The translations under genes were made by a program, and so were the position numbers. From contig JARLJH010000011.1 of the NCBI GenBank assembly GCA_031291305.1, positions 1 through 51,346 on the forward strand: DNA of 51,346 nucleotides, written 5' to 3'. Origin of the DNA: Rhodoferax sp. (GTDB lineage Bacteria; Pseudomonadota; Gammaproteobacteria; Burkholderiales; Burkholderiaceae_C). The notes beneath the pieces were generated by a model. The model searched no databases. It was not told where the DNA came from and saw only the letters and a program-made list of their open reading frames with translations. Shown piece after piece: positions 18,841-27,227 of this stretch; the first letter of the stretch is position 1; every line of letters begins with the position of its first letter.

Positions 18841-20223
18841 ATGCAACATCTCCAAGAGTTTTTGAAGGTCTTTTTCAGTTTCAAGGCCTATGTGATGTTG
18901 CCAATCATCATCTTCTTCATTGCGCTGGCGGTGCGGCTGCCGATGCGCCAGGTGGTGCTGAGCACGGTGAGTCTGGCAGCGGGTTTTGCCGGGGTGTTCA
19001 TCGCCTTCAATTTTTTTGTCGCCAACATCAGCCCCGCCGTGCAACAGCTCACCAGCGTGCGGGGATTGAACTTTCCGGTGCTGGACGTGGGTTGGCCCCC
19101 GTTGGCGGCCATCACCTGGGCCTCGCCGCTGGCGGCGATTTCCATCCCGCTGGTGTTGGTGGCCAATCTGCTCATGCTGGCTTTGGGCTGGACTCGCACC
19201 ATCTACATCGACATTTGGAATTACTGGCACTTTGCGTTGATGGGGGCGCTGGTGATGTCGGCCACTGGCAGCATGGCGCTGGGCTTGTCGGCGGCCCTGT
19301 TGATTGCGGTGTACTGCTTCAAGATGACCGAATGGACCGCACCCGACGTGGAGAGGGAAACCGGTCTGGTGGGTATTTCTGCCTCTCCCGTGTCGGTCAA
19401 CGGACTGGTGCCCTATACCGTGTGTGTGGACTGGTTGCTGGACCGCATTCCGGTGATCAACAAACTCAACTACAACCCGCACAGCAAGGGCGACGAGCCG
19501 TCGGCCGTCAGCGGCCTGGACCTGCTGGGCGAGCCCATGATCATTGGCGGCTTGATGGGCCTGGCCTTGGCCATCGCTGCTGGCTATAGCCTGGGCGCCA
19601 CGCTCGAATTGGCGGTGCATATCGCCGCCGTGATGTTTTTGCTACCCAAGAGTGCAGGGCTGATTGGAGACGCCATGATGCCGGTGACGGTGGCCTTGCG
19701 TGACCAGGTGACGCGGTTCTTCCCGCATCGCAAAAACCTGATTGTGGCCATGGACACGGGTTTTTTGATGCACCATAAATCAGTGATGGTCACCGGGCTG
19801 ATCCTCATGATGTTGGCGGTGCTGATTGCGCTGGTGCTGCCGGGCAACAAAGTCTTGCCGCTGGGCGATTTGCCCAACCTGATCTCGGTCATGTCCTTGT
19901 CGGTGTTGATTCTGCGCGGCAACGTATTTCGCGCGGTGCTGGCTGGCATTCCGGTCATCATCACGTTTTTGCTGATCGCATCCCATATGGCGCCGCTTTA
20001 CACGCAGCTGGCCAGCCAGACAGCGTCCTTCAATTCCGCCGGGTTGGGGCAAATCACCGCCTTCACCGATGGTGGGCATCAGGTGCGTTTTCTGATTTAT
20101 GCGCTGTACCGGGGGGATCTCTGGGCGATGCTGGCGCTGCCCCTGTTGTTGGGTGCGATCATCATGGTCTGGCGGCGTTTTCGGGTTAGCGGCCCCCTGC
20201 CACATCCAGCAACGCACCCGTGA
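18841..20223 (+). CDS. GatC-type PTS sugar permease IIC component (orphan)
   Basis: A membrane protein of about 460 residues with 9-12 hydrophobic segments. It resembles the galactitol permease subunit GatC along its whole length: VDVGWPPLAAITWAS, RTIYIDIWNYWHFALMGALV and VLPGNKVLPLGDL correspond to conserved stretches I recall from GatC. No EIIA or EIIB partner, sugar kinase or polyol dehydrogenase is adjacent, so classical phosphotransfer transport seems unlikely; it may act as a facilitator or serve another solute. The ATG at 18841 is preferred to an upstream TTG at 18799. Its last 38 bp overlap the convergent short-chain dehydrogenase gene. Confidence 0.8.
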   Translation: MQHLQEFLKVFFSFKAYVMLPIIIFFIALAVRLPMRQVVLSTVSLAAGFAGVFIAFNFFVANISPAVQQLTSVRGLNFPVLDVGWPPLAAITWASPLAAISIPLVLVANLLMLALGWTRTIYIDIWNYWHFALMGALVMSATGSMALGLSAALLIAVYCFKMTEWTAPDVERETGLVGISASPVSVNGLVPYTVCVDWLLDRIPVINKLNYNPHSKGDEPSAVSGLDLLGEPMIIGGLMGLALAIAAGYSLGATLELAVHIAAVMFLLPKSAGLIGDAMMPVTVALRDQVTRFFPHRKNLIVAMDTGFLMHHKSVMVTGLILMMLAVLIALVLPGNKVLPLGDLPNLISVMSLSVLILRGNVFRAVLAGIPVIITFLLIASHMAPLYTQLASQTASFNSAGLGQITAFTDGGHQVRFLIYALYRGDLWAMLALPLLLGAIIMVWRRFRVSGPLPHPATHP

Positions 20224-20932
20224 CGTAGCTGGCGGCGTCTGACAGCAGCCAGACGATGCTTTGCGCTACTTCCTCGGCGCTTCCGGGGCGCTGCATCGGC
20301 AATTGCGCAGCCATCTGGCGGGCGCGCTCGGGCTGGCCGCCGCTCGCATGAATGTCGGTATCGATGATGCCCGGACGCACCGCGTTGACGCGGATGCCTT
20401 CGGTGGCCACCTCTTTGGCCAGACCCAGAGTGAAAGTGTCAATGGCACCTTTGGACGTGGCGTAATCCACATACTGACCTGGACTGCCGACCTTTGCCGC
20501 CACGCTGGACACATTGACAATGGCGCCGCCCAGCCCGCCATACAAAGTGCTCATGCGTTTCACGGCTTCGCGACCGCACAGCATGGGACCGATCAGATTG
20601 ATGTCAAACATGCGCTTCAGGCGCGCCACGCTCATGGCATCCACTCTGGACGCCACGTCAACCACACCGGCATTGTTGACCAGAGCGCTCAAGCGGCCCA
20701 ACGTGGCATCCACGGTATCGAACATGGCGATGATGTCGGACTCTCGTGCCACATCGGCCTGAACCGCGACAGCGGTGCCACCTTCGGCACGTATTTGTTG
20801 CACCACCGCATTAGCAGCGTTGGCGTTGTTGGCGTAATTGACGGCAACTGCGAACCCCTGCCGGGCTGCCAGCAAGGCCGTGGCGGCACCAATGCCGCGT
20901 GAGCCACCGGTGATCAAAACAGCTGGTTTCAT
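20186..20932 (-). CDS. Short-chain dehydrogenase/reductase, classical type
   Basis: An NAD(P)-dependent oxidoreductase of 248 residues, normal SDR length. The cofactor motif is ITGGSRGIG (about 7-15), with NNAG near residue 87, the catalytic Ser in NVSSVAAKVG and YATSK as the catalytic Tyr-x3-Lys. The start has AAGGA at acceptable spacing. Closest resemblance is to FabG-like and glucose-1-dehydrogenase-like members, but the substrate cannot be inferred and the neighbours give no clue. Confidence 0.92.
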   Translation of the reverse strand: MKPAVLITGGSRGIGAATALLAARQGFAVAVNYANNANAANAVVQQIRAEGGTAVAVQADVARESDIIAMFDTVDATLGRLSALVNNAGVVDVASRVDAMSVARLKRMFDINLIGPMLCGREAVKRMSTLYGGLGGAIVNVSSVAAKVGSPGQYVDYATSKGAIDTFTLGLAKEVATEGIRVNAVRPGIIDTDIHASGGQPERARQMAAQLPMQRPGSAEEVAQSIVWLLSDAASYVTGALLDVAGGR

Positions 20933-20985
20933 GGGCTAGTCCTTGGGTTGTGATTGCGGGTCATACGCGCTGCCAAAGGTGCTGG

Positions 20986-21016
20986 TTGCGTCCTTATGGA
21001 GAAAAGATAGGATAAT
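20986..21016 (+). promoter_or_regulatory. Candidate sigma-70 promoter of the 55-residue basic protein
   Basis: TTGCGT (20986-20991) and GATAAT (21011-21016) are separated by 19 bases, followed by a 35-base leader. Spacing is slightly long but both boxes match well. Confidence 0.45.
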
Positions 21017-21051
21017 CGCGTTTTTTACCAACTTGCCGGAGCCCATTCATC

Positions 21052-21219
21052 ATGGCCAAAGAATTTCGTACCGAAGCTGATCGTAAAGCTACTCCTCGCC
21101 CTGTCGCCCCCAAAGGCGTTTGCTACACCGCTGGCCACGGCCAACTGCGTAGCCTGGAGCGCGGCGTAGCCACCAACAACAAGAAGAACCCTGGCAAGCG
21201 TTGCAAAAAAGGCGGTTGA
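21052..21219 (+). CDS. Small basic conserved-type protein of unknown function
   Basis: A 55-residue ORF starting MAKEFRTEADRKATPRPVAP and ending KNPGKRCKKGG, with two Cys, many Lys/Arg and no membrane segment. It stands alone with a promoter-like pair at 20986-21016 and a strong intrinsic terminator at 21274-21294, which supports a real monocistronic gene. Codon choice fits the host. I do not recognise a named family. The basic, extended composition suggests nucleic-acid or ribosome binding, which is inference only. Confidence 0.75.
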   Translation: MAKEFRTEADRKATPRPVAPKGVCYTAGHGQLRSLERGVATNNKKNPGKRCKKGG

Positions 21220-21273
21220 TTGTTGAGCTGGGCTCGTTGGCCCGGCATCCAACAGATGCACTGTATACATGAG

Positions 21274-21294
21274 CGGCCCTTTGGGGCCGTTTTT
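21274..21294 (+). terminator. Intrinsic terminator after the small basic protein gene
   Basis: CGGCCC and GGGCCG form a six-pair GC stem with a TTTG loop, followed directly by TTTTT. A textbook Rho-independent terminator 54 bp after the stop codon. Confidence 0.85.
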
Positions 21295-21451
21295 GTTGGT
21301 GCAACGCCAATGCGATGCAACGACTCAACTGAGTTTGGACCCGGCAGTCTACGACAGTGTGAGGGTGCTAATGCTTCGCAATATATAGCGTATTGTCAAG
21401 GATTAATAAGGGTCTTTGACGCATTTCATCCCAAGTCATGCAAATGAGTAT

Positions 21452-22105
21452 TCACAACCCCCGCTCCCGAACCGATAGTGCGTTGCGGTATTTCTTGCTT
21501 ACCCGGTAGACCTGGCTGGGGCGGCTACGGCCCCCGCTGCGCAGACAACCGGGTATTTCCTCCAGCACCTGCAGGTCTTCCAGCTTGCGCCGAAAGTTGG
21601 CGATGTTCAGTTTTTCGCCCATGACCACTTCATAGACTGCATGCAGCTCGGGAATGGTGAACTCCGGTGGGCAAAGATGCACCGGCAAGGACGAGTAGCT
21701 GGCTTTGGAGCGCACCCGCTCAAGAACCTTGGCGATGATTTGCGTGTGGTCAAAGGGCAGGTTGGGCAAGGCATGCACCGGGAACATCTGAACCTGTCCC
21801 GAGACCACCGGCGCCAGTGCAAAGTACACCACGGTCAGTGACCAACCGCGCGGATCACGCACCGGGCCCGAGAAGGTGCCGTACTCCTCCAAATAAGGGC
21901 TTTCCACCCCGGCCTTGGCCTGGAGTACCCGAGCAATGGCTGCCTTTGCTGAGTCGTCTTCCTGTTCGTGAATGTAGCCACCTGGCAGCCCCCAATGTCC
22001 GGCAAACGGTTCGGCTTCCCGACGAATCAGCGCCACATGCAGTTCAGCCTCAACCAGTGTGAGCAAGACGGCATCGACCGTCAGAATGGCTTGGGAAGTG
22101 GTCAT
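21452..22105 (-). CDS. nrtR: NrtR, Nudix-related transcriptional regulator of NAD metabolism
   Basis: A 217-residue repressor whose N-terminal Nudix-like domain senses ADP-ribose-type metabolites and whose C-terminal winged helix binds DNA. The Nudix box is degenerate: it begins GLPGGYIHEQEDD but has ARVLQAKAGV where hydrolases have the RExxEExG core. This is the known pattern for NrtR regulators rather than active enzymes. The C-terminal part (about 150-210) includes ELHAVYEVVMGEKLNIANF. It is divergent from the NAD salvage operon, its expected regulon. The candidate operator lies at 22173-22195. Confidence 0.9.
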   Translation of the reverse strand: MTTSQAILTVDAVLLTLVEAELHVALIRREAEPFAGHWGLPGGYIHEQEDDSAKAAIARVLQAKAGVESPYLEEYGTFSGPVRDPRGWSLTVVYFALAPVVSGQVQMFPVHALPNLPFDHTQIIAKVLERVRSKASYSSLPVHLCPPEFTIPELHAVYEVVMGEKLNIANFRRKLEDLQVLEEIPGCLRSGGRSRPSQVYRVSKKYRNALSVRERGL

Positions 22106-22172
22106 CTTGCTAAAAAGGTGAATCTGGTGTTACTTATATTCATTATGTTCCTAAGTGGTAAGGTTGGTACTT

Positions 22173-22202
22173 ATTGATATAAATGCAATATGAATCTATA
22201 TG
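22173..22202 (+). promoter_or_regulatory. Candidate NrtR operator and NAD-salvage promoter
   Basis: ATTGATAT and ATATGAAT, separated by 7 bp (22173-22195), form an imperfect inverted repeat with seven of eight pairs. TTGATA (22174-22179) and TATATG (22197-22202), 17 bases apart, could be the -35 and -10. A repressor bound here would block the promoter. The assignment to NrtR follows from position; the consensus was not checked. Confidence 0.45.
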
Positions 22203-22252
22203 CTATGATGGGATCGCCGTTTCAGGAAAATAGTCCTTCCAAGGAGTTGAAA

Positions 22253-23059
22253 ATGCGTCAATTGCTCATCATCGATCCACAAAACGACTTTTGCGACTCG
22301 CCTGGCGCTGCGCTGCCGGTGGCGGGTGCCAATGCTGATCTTCAACGGCTCGCGGGTTTTATCAACGGGATGCCTCTAGAAGCCATCACCGTGACGCTCG
22401 ATTCGCACCCCAGCGTTGCGGTGGAACGCACATCCTTTTGGCGCACGCCGGATGGCGGTGATGTTGCGCCATTCACCTTCATCACCGCATACGATGTTCA
22501 AAACGGCGTGTATCTGCCCAAGAACCCGTCGCTCACTGAGCGTGTGCTTGCCATGTTGGCGCAACTGGCCGCGCGTGGCCGTGCCGGCTTGGTGGTGTGG
22601 CCCATCCACTGCGTGACCGGTACGTGGGGACACAACATTCAGCCTGATTTGATGCAGCAACTCAACCAGTGGGAGTGCACGCAGCAGCGTGCGGTTTGCA
22701 AAGTGTTCAAGGGTGAATATTTCTTGACCGAACACTTTGGTGTTTTTGAGGCTGACGCACCAGACGCCAATGTGCCATCCACACTCTTTAACAGTACTCT
22801 GGCCCAAGCGCTGCTTCATGGAACCACCACACTTTTTATAGCAGGGCAGGCGTCGAGCCACTGCGTCGCAGCAAGCTTTGACCAGCTGGTGGGTTATATC
22901 CAGGCACACAGCCTGGCGATGCCGCGCCTGGTCTTGCTCAAAGATTGCATGAGCCCCGTCACCGGGTTTGAAGCCGATGCCACCGCTCTTTTTGAGAGGG
23001 CGACTGCCGTGGGTGCAGAGCAATTGACAGCGCAAGAGGCCGCCCAGGCGTATGCCTGA
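22253..23059 (+). CDS. Nicotinamidase-like cysteine hydrolase
   Basis: Probably deamidates nicotinamide to nicotinate for salvage by PncB. Isochorismatase-fold residues are visible: Asp8 in IIDPQNDF, the metal-site pattern LDSHP (50-53), and the nucleophile Cys204 in [11 protein letters not shown]. At 268 residues it is clearly longer than the usual 180-215 residues of PncA, with added segments around residues 60-95 and 145-180. The start at 22253 has AAGGAG at ideal spacing; an upstream in-frame ATG at 22190 lies inside the putative operator and is rejected. It is the first gene of the salvage operon, 20 bp before pncB. Confidence 0.82.
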   Translation: MRQLLIIDPQNDFCDSPGAALPVAGANADLQRLAGFINGMPLEAITVTLDSHPSVAVERTSFWRTPDGGDVAPFTFITAYDVQNGVYLPKNPSLTERVLAMLAQLAARGRAGLVVWPIHCVTGTWGHNIQPDLMQQLNQWECTQQRAVCKVFKGEYFLTEHFGVFEADAPDANVPSTLFNSTLAQALLHGTTTLFIAGQASSHCVAASFDQLVGYIQAHSLAMPRLVLLKDCMSPVTGFEADATALFERATAVGAEQLTAQEAAQAYA

Positions 23060-23079
23060 ATCACGACAAGGAAAGAAAA

Positions 23080-24306
23080 ATGAACCAAGCATCAGCCGTC
23101 TTTGAACCGGTCATCCACAGTCTGCTGGAGACCGACCTCTACAAGTTCACCATGCAGCAGCCCATGCTGCACTCCATGCCCACCAATCAGGCGGAGTACC
23201 ACTTTGTCTGCCGCAATGCCTCGGCTTTCCCGTTGGCAGAGTTGGCGCCGGATGTCAATGCGCAACTCGATCACCTTTGCACACTGCGCTTCAGCGTTGA
23301 TGAGCTCAACTACCTGGCGGGGCTGCGCTACATCTCGTCGGACTATGTCGACTTCTTGCGCCTGTTTCAGTTTCAAAGGCATTTCATCTCGGTGGTAATC
23401 GATGGAGAGGGGCTGCAGGTCATCGCCAAAGGCCCGCAAGTGCATGTCATGGGCTTTGAGATTTTTGTGCTGGCCATCATCAACGAGCTGTACTTCAGAC
23501 GTCTGAGCGCCGAGCAGGGCGGCGCGGCCAAGTTTCTGGACGAGGGGCGAAAGCGACTGAATGCCAAGATTGAGATGCTGCGCCAATACGACACTGAGGC
23601 AGTCTCTTGCCAACATCCGTTTGAACTCTTTGACTTTGGCGTGCGCAGGCGCTTCTCAGGTGCCTGGCAAGAAGAAGTGGTGCAAACGCTGGCGCGCGAG
23701 GTGCCGCAGTATTTCAAAGGCACCTCCAACGTCTATTTGGCCAAGAAATTCCAACTGGTCCCGATTGGCACCATGGCCCACGAGTACCTGCAAACCTTTC
23801 AGGCCACAGGCGTGCAGCTCAAAGGGTTTCAAAAAGCTGCGCTGGAAATGTGGGTGCAGGAATACCGTGGCGATCTGGGCATTGCGCTCACCGACGTGGT
23901 GGGCATGGATGCTTTTCTGGCGGACTTTGACCTGTACTTTGCCAAGCTGTTTGACGGTTTGCGCCACGACAGTGGCGACCCCATCGTCTGGGGAGAAAAA
24001 GCCTTGGCCCACTACGCCAAGCTGAAAGTCAACACCAAGGACAAGCGTTTGGTGTTCTCGGATGGGCTGGACATTCCTACTGCTTTGAAGCTGTACCAGC
24101 ACTTTGCCAACCGCGTGCAAACCGGCTTTGGTATCGGTACTAACCTGAGCAATGACACCGGGTTGAAGCCGCTCAACATCGTCATGAAGCTGGTGAGCTG
24201 CAACGGCCAACCTACGGCCAAGTTGGCAGATACCCCAGGCAAGACGCTGTGCGATGACGAAACCTTCTTGGCTTACCTGCGGCAGGTGTTTCATAAACCG
24301 GCGTGA
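23080..24306 (+). CDS. pncB: Nicotinate phosphoribosyltransferase
   Basis: Makes nicotinate mononucleotide from nicotinate and PRPP with ATP hydrolysis. The 408-residue protein has the expected length. The N-terminus includes [13 protein letters not shown], and His234 in GTMAHEYLQ matches the autophosphorylated histidine. The phosphate-binding [11 protein letters not shown] and [11 protein letters not shown] are intact. AAGGAAAG precedes the ATG. It is co-directional with the nicotinamidase-like gene (20 bp) and nadE (46 bp), giving a complete nicotinamide-to-NAD route. Confidence 0.96.
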   Translation: MNQASAVFEPVIHSLLETDLYKFTMQQPMLHSMPTNQAEYHFVCRNASAFPLAELAPDVNAQLDHLCTLRFSVDELNYLAGLRYISSDYVDFLRLFQFQRHFISVVIDGEGLQVIAKGPQVHVMGFEIFVLAIINELYFRRLSAEQGGAAKFLDEGRKRLNAKIEMLRQYDTEAVSCQHPFELFDFGVRRRFSGAWQEEVVQTLAREVPQYFKGTSNVYLAKKFQLVPIGTMAHEYLQTFQATGVQLKGFQKAALEMWVQEYRGDLGIALTDVVGMDAFLADFDLYFAKLFDGLRHDSGDPIVWGEKALAHYAKLKVNTKDKRLVFSDGLDIPTALKLYQHFANRVQTGFGIGTNLSNDTGLKPLNIVMKLVSCNGQPTAKLADTPGKTLCDDETFLAYLRQVFHKPA

Positions 24307-24352
24307 GGCCATCACCCGCTCGTGGCCCGCCTTGCCCCTTTGAAAGCCTGAC

Positions 24353-26062
24353 ATGCTGAAAATCACCAGCGCCCAAATCAACCCAACCATTGGCGACATC
24401 AGCGGCAACATCGCCCTGATGTTGCGCGCGGCAAGGCAAGCGGCTGATGCCCAGTCCCAGTTGGTGGTGTTCCCTGAACTCAGCCTGACGGCCTACTACC
24501 CCGGTGATTTGCTGGACGACCTCCAGTTCCAGCAGCGCATGGCCGATGGCTTGGCGGCGCTGAAGTTGGCCACCCGAGAAACGCCAGACCTCTATTGGGT
24601 GGTCGGCACACCCATGCTCAAAGGCGGTGTGGGCAAGCGCTTTTACAACGCGCTGCTGGTGCTTAAAAACGGTGAAGTGGTCGTGGAATACGCCAAGCAA
24701 CTGCTGCCCACCTACAACGTGTTTGACGAACGTCGCCACTTTGAGCCAGGCCCGGACGTGGCGCGGGTGCTGCGCATCAACGGGACCCAGGTGGGCTTTT
24801 TGATTTGCGAGGACGGCTGGAATGACGAGGGCCAGGACTACGCCGTCAACCCCTTTCTGCGCCTGGCCGATGCCGCCCCTGACCTGGTGGTGTCGATCAA
24901 CGCTAGCCCCAGCAACGTGGGCAAGCGTGAACAGCGCCACGCCGTTTTCAGCCAAGCCTGCCAGCGGCACACGCTGGCGCTGTTGTACGTGAACCAGATT
25001 GGCGGGCATGATCAACTGGTGTACGACGGCGCATCGTTCGCTGTCGATGCGCGAGGAAGTGTGGTCTTCGAGGCGCAACGCTTTGTCGAAGACATCCGCA
25101 CCCTGGTGTTTGATGCGGCATCGCAGTCTTTTCTGGATGCCAAGTCCCAGGCCTTACCCCCGGTTTGCGCCACAGGCTTACCCGTGCAGGAGTTCTACCG
25201 CCAGCAAATCGTGTTGGGCTTGAAAGACTACGCACGGCGTTGTGGCTTTTCGAGTGCCGTGGTCGGTTGCTCCGGGGGCATTGACTCGGCGCTGACACTG
25301 GCCTTGGCGGTGCAAGCACTCGGGGCCGAGCACGTGGTGGGCATCACCATGCCCTCGCGTTTTTCCAGCGAGGGCAGTGTGTCTGACTCCGTGGCCCTGT
25401 GCGGCAACTTGGGGCTACGCCTGATTGAGCACCCCATCAAGGACATCGTGACGGCGTATGAAGCTAGTTTTCAGACTGCCTTTGGCCAAGCCTTGGCAGG
25501 TCTGCCGCTGGAGAATCTGCAAGCGCGGGTGCGGGGAACGATTCTGATGGAGTATTCCAACAACTTCGGCCACCTGCTGCTCACCACCGGCAACAAATCA
25601 GAAGTCAGCGTGGGCTATTGCACCCTGTACGGCGACACCAACGGCGGCCTGGGTTTGATTGGTGACTTGTACAAAACCGAGGTGTATGAGCTGTGCCGCC
25701 ACCTTAACGCTAGCAGCGACCGTGAGCTGATCCCCGCCGCCATCATTGACAAACCGCCATCCGCTGAACTGGCGCCAGGGCAAAAAGACACCGACAGCCT
25801 GCCACCTTACGAACTGCTGGATGAGGTGCTGAAACACCTGATCGAGGGTGAGCGCCTACCCCAGTGGGAGCGCTCCCAGTCTCTGGCGGTTGTTGCCAAA
25901 CTGCAGGCCGATCAGGCGGGCCAACAACTGCTCATGCGCGTCCAGAAAATGATTGCCCGCAACGAGTACAAGCGCCGTCAAGCCCCGCCCGTGCTCAGAG
26001 TGCGTGGTCTGGCTTTTGGCAATGGTCGGCAAGTACCGATCACCGCTGTGCAATACGTTTGA
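24353..26062 (+). CDS. nadE: Glutamine-dependent NAD synthetase
   Basis: Amidates nicotinate adenine dinucleotide to NAD using ammonia from glutamine. The 569-residue two-domain enzyme has an N-terminal nitrilase-type glutaminase with the triad Glu42 (FPELSLT), Lys125 (EYAKQLLPTYNVF) and Cys162 (LICEDGW). The C-terminal synthetase has the P-loop SGGIDSALT (about 317-325) and GNKSEVSVGYCTLYGD. Both active sites look intact. It is the third gene of the NrtR-associated operon. Confidence 0.97.
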   Translation: MLKITSAQINPTIGDISGNIALMLRAARQAADAQSQLVVFPELSLTAYYPGDLLDDLQFQQRMADGLAALKLATRETPDLYWVVGTPMLKGGVGKRFYNALLVLKNGEVVVEYAKQLLPTYNVFDERRHFEPGPDVARVLRINGTQVGFLICEDGWNDEGQDYAVNPFLRLADAAPDLVVSINASPSNVGKREQRHAVFSQACQRHTLALLYVNQIGGHDQLVYDGASFAVDARGSVVFEAQRFVEDIRTLVFDAASQSFLDAKSQALPPVCATGLPVQEFYRQQIVLGLKDYARRCGFSSAVVGCSGGIDSALTLALAVQALGAEHVVGITMPSRFSSEGSVSDSVALCGNLGLRLIEHPIKDIVTAYEASFQTAFGQALAGLPLENLQARVRGTILMEYSNNFGHLLLTTGNKSEVSVGYCTLYGDTNGGLGLIGDLYKTEVYELCRHLNASSDRELIPAAIIDKPPSAELAPGQKDTDSLPPYELLDEVLKHLIEGERLPQWERSQSLAVVAKLQADQAGQQLLMRVQKMIARNEYKRRQAPPVLRVRGLAFGNGRQVPITAVQYV

Positions 26063-26088
26063 ACCAGACATCCGCAGGAAACCTCAAA

Positions 26089-27117
26089 ATGACCAACACC
26101 TTATCCAGCAGCGCATCCGATACCGCCATCATCGTCGGCCGTTGGCAGATTTTTCACAAAGGGCACGAGACGCTGCTGCAAGCCGCCTTGGCCACGGCAG
26201 CCAAAGTCATCGTCGTCATCGGCTCGTCCTTTCGCGCGCGGGACGCCAGGAACCCGTTCAACTGGCAGGAGCGCGCCGCCATGATTCGTGCCACGTTGTC
26301 GCCAGCGCACATCGAACGCGTCACCTTCTTGCCCGTCAGAGATTACTTTGACGATGGTTTGTGGAATTCGGCCGTCGCCCTTGGGATCAAAGAGCAGACC
26401 CAAAACCTGGACAAGATCAGCTTGGTCGGTTTCAAAAAAGACCACACCGGCTATTACCTGGACAACTTTCCCCAGTGGGAATACAAAGCCATCGAGCAAG
26501 CTGTCGACATCAACGCCACGTCACTGCGTAATGTATTTTTTGAAGCTATTGACCCCGACGCTGGCCTGGAGGTTTTGCGCCCCTACATCAGCGCGCCAGT
26601 GCTGGCCTACCTGCAAGCCTGGGCGCGCCTGCCGGAGTTTGAGCGCCAGCTCAAGGAACACCAAGCGGTGCAGCAATACCGCCAACGCTGGACCGCCAGC
26701 GCCTACCTGACCGCCGATGCTCTGGTGCAGGCGGCCGACCACGTACTCTTGATCCGGCGCGGTGGCGACATTGGCCACGGCCTGTGGGCCTTGCCCGGTG
26801 GGTTTGTCGAGCCCAACGAAACCTTTTACGCGGCGGCCGTGCGCGAGCTTGAAGAGGAGACTGGTTTTAACCCGCTGGCCTCGACCTTGCGCGCGGCTCT
26901 CAAAGGAAGTCAGGTGTTTGACCACCCGCTGCGCAGCCCACGCGGGCGCATCATCACCAACGCCTTTTACTTCAACCTGGGCCATATCCGCCTGCCCGAG
27001 ATTCGAGGTGCCGACGACGCCATGGAGGCCAAGTGGGCGCCAGTCGCCTCGTTGGCCGATATGGAAGAGCAGCTGTTTGAGGATCATGCCAGGATATTAG
27101 AGACTTTCCTGAGGTAG
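26089..27117 (+). CDS. nadM: Bifunctional NMN adenylyltransferase/Nudix hydrolase
   Basis: A 342-residue fusion. The N-terminal nucleotidyltransferase has GRWQIFHKGHETLL (17-30), the GxFxxxHxGH-type motif, followed by VVIGSSFRARDARNPF; it adenylates NMN or NaMN. The C-terminal half (about 200-342) carries an intact Nudix box starting GGFVEPNE and including RELEEETGF (about 237-260), typical of ADP-ribose pyrophosphatase domains. Thus it both makes NAD and recycles its breakdown products. The start at 26089 has AGGA upstream and fits the family. It is the last gene of the salvage operon. Confidence 0.95.
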   Translation: MTNTLSSSASDTAIIVGRWQIFHKGHETLLQAALATAAKVIVVIGSSFRARDARNPFNWQERAAMIRATLSPAHIERVTFLPVRDYFDDGLWNSAVALGIKEQTQNLDKISLVGFKKDHTGYYLDNFPQWEYKAIEQAVDINATSLRNVFFEAIDPDAGLEVLRPYISAPVLAYLQAWARLPEFERQLKEHQAVQQYRQRWTASAYLTADALVQAADHVLLIRRGGDIGHGLWALPGGFVEPNETFYAAAVRELEEETGFNPLASTLRAALKGSQVFDHPLRSPRGRIITNAFYFNLGHIRLPEIRGADDAMEAKWAPVASLADMEEQLFEDHARILETFLR

Positions 27118-27227
27118 CCCACATTCTGCTTGGGTATACAGCTGCAAATATAATAGTGTCTAGCGCGGCATCTGTGCCGTTGGCCAAGCCGCCGATCTAT
27201 CTTCACGGCGGCCAACTTTGTGCGGTC

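Noticed and set aside
26535-26560. Repeat-like TTTTTTGAAGCTATTGACC in nadM
   Set aside because: Too short, and the encoded residues are expected in the NadM family.
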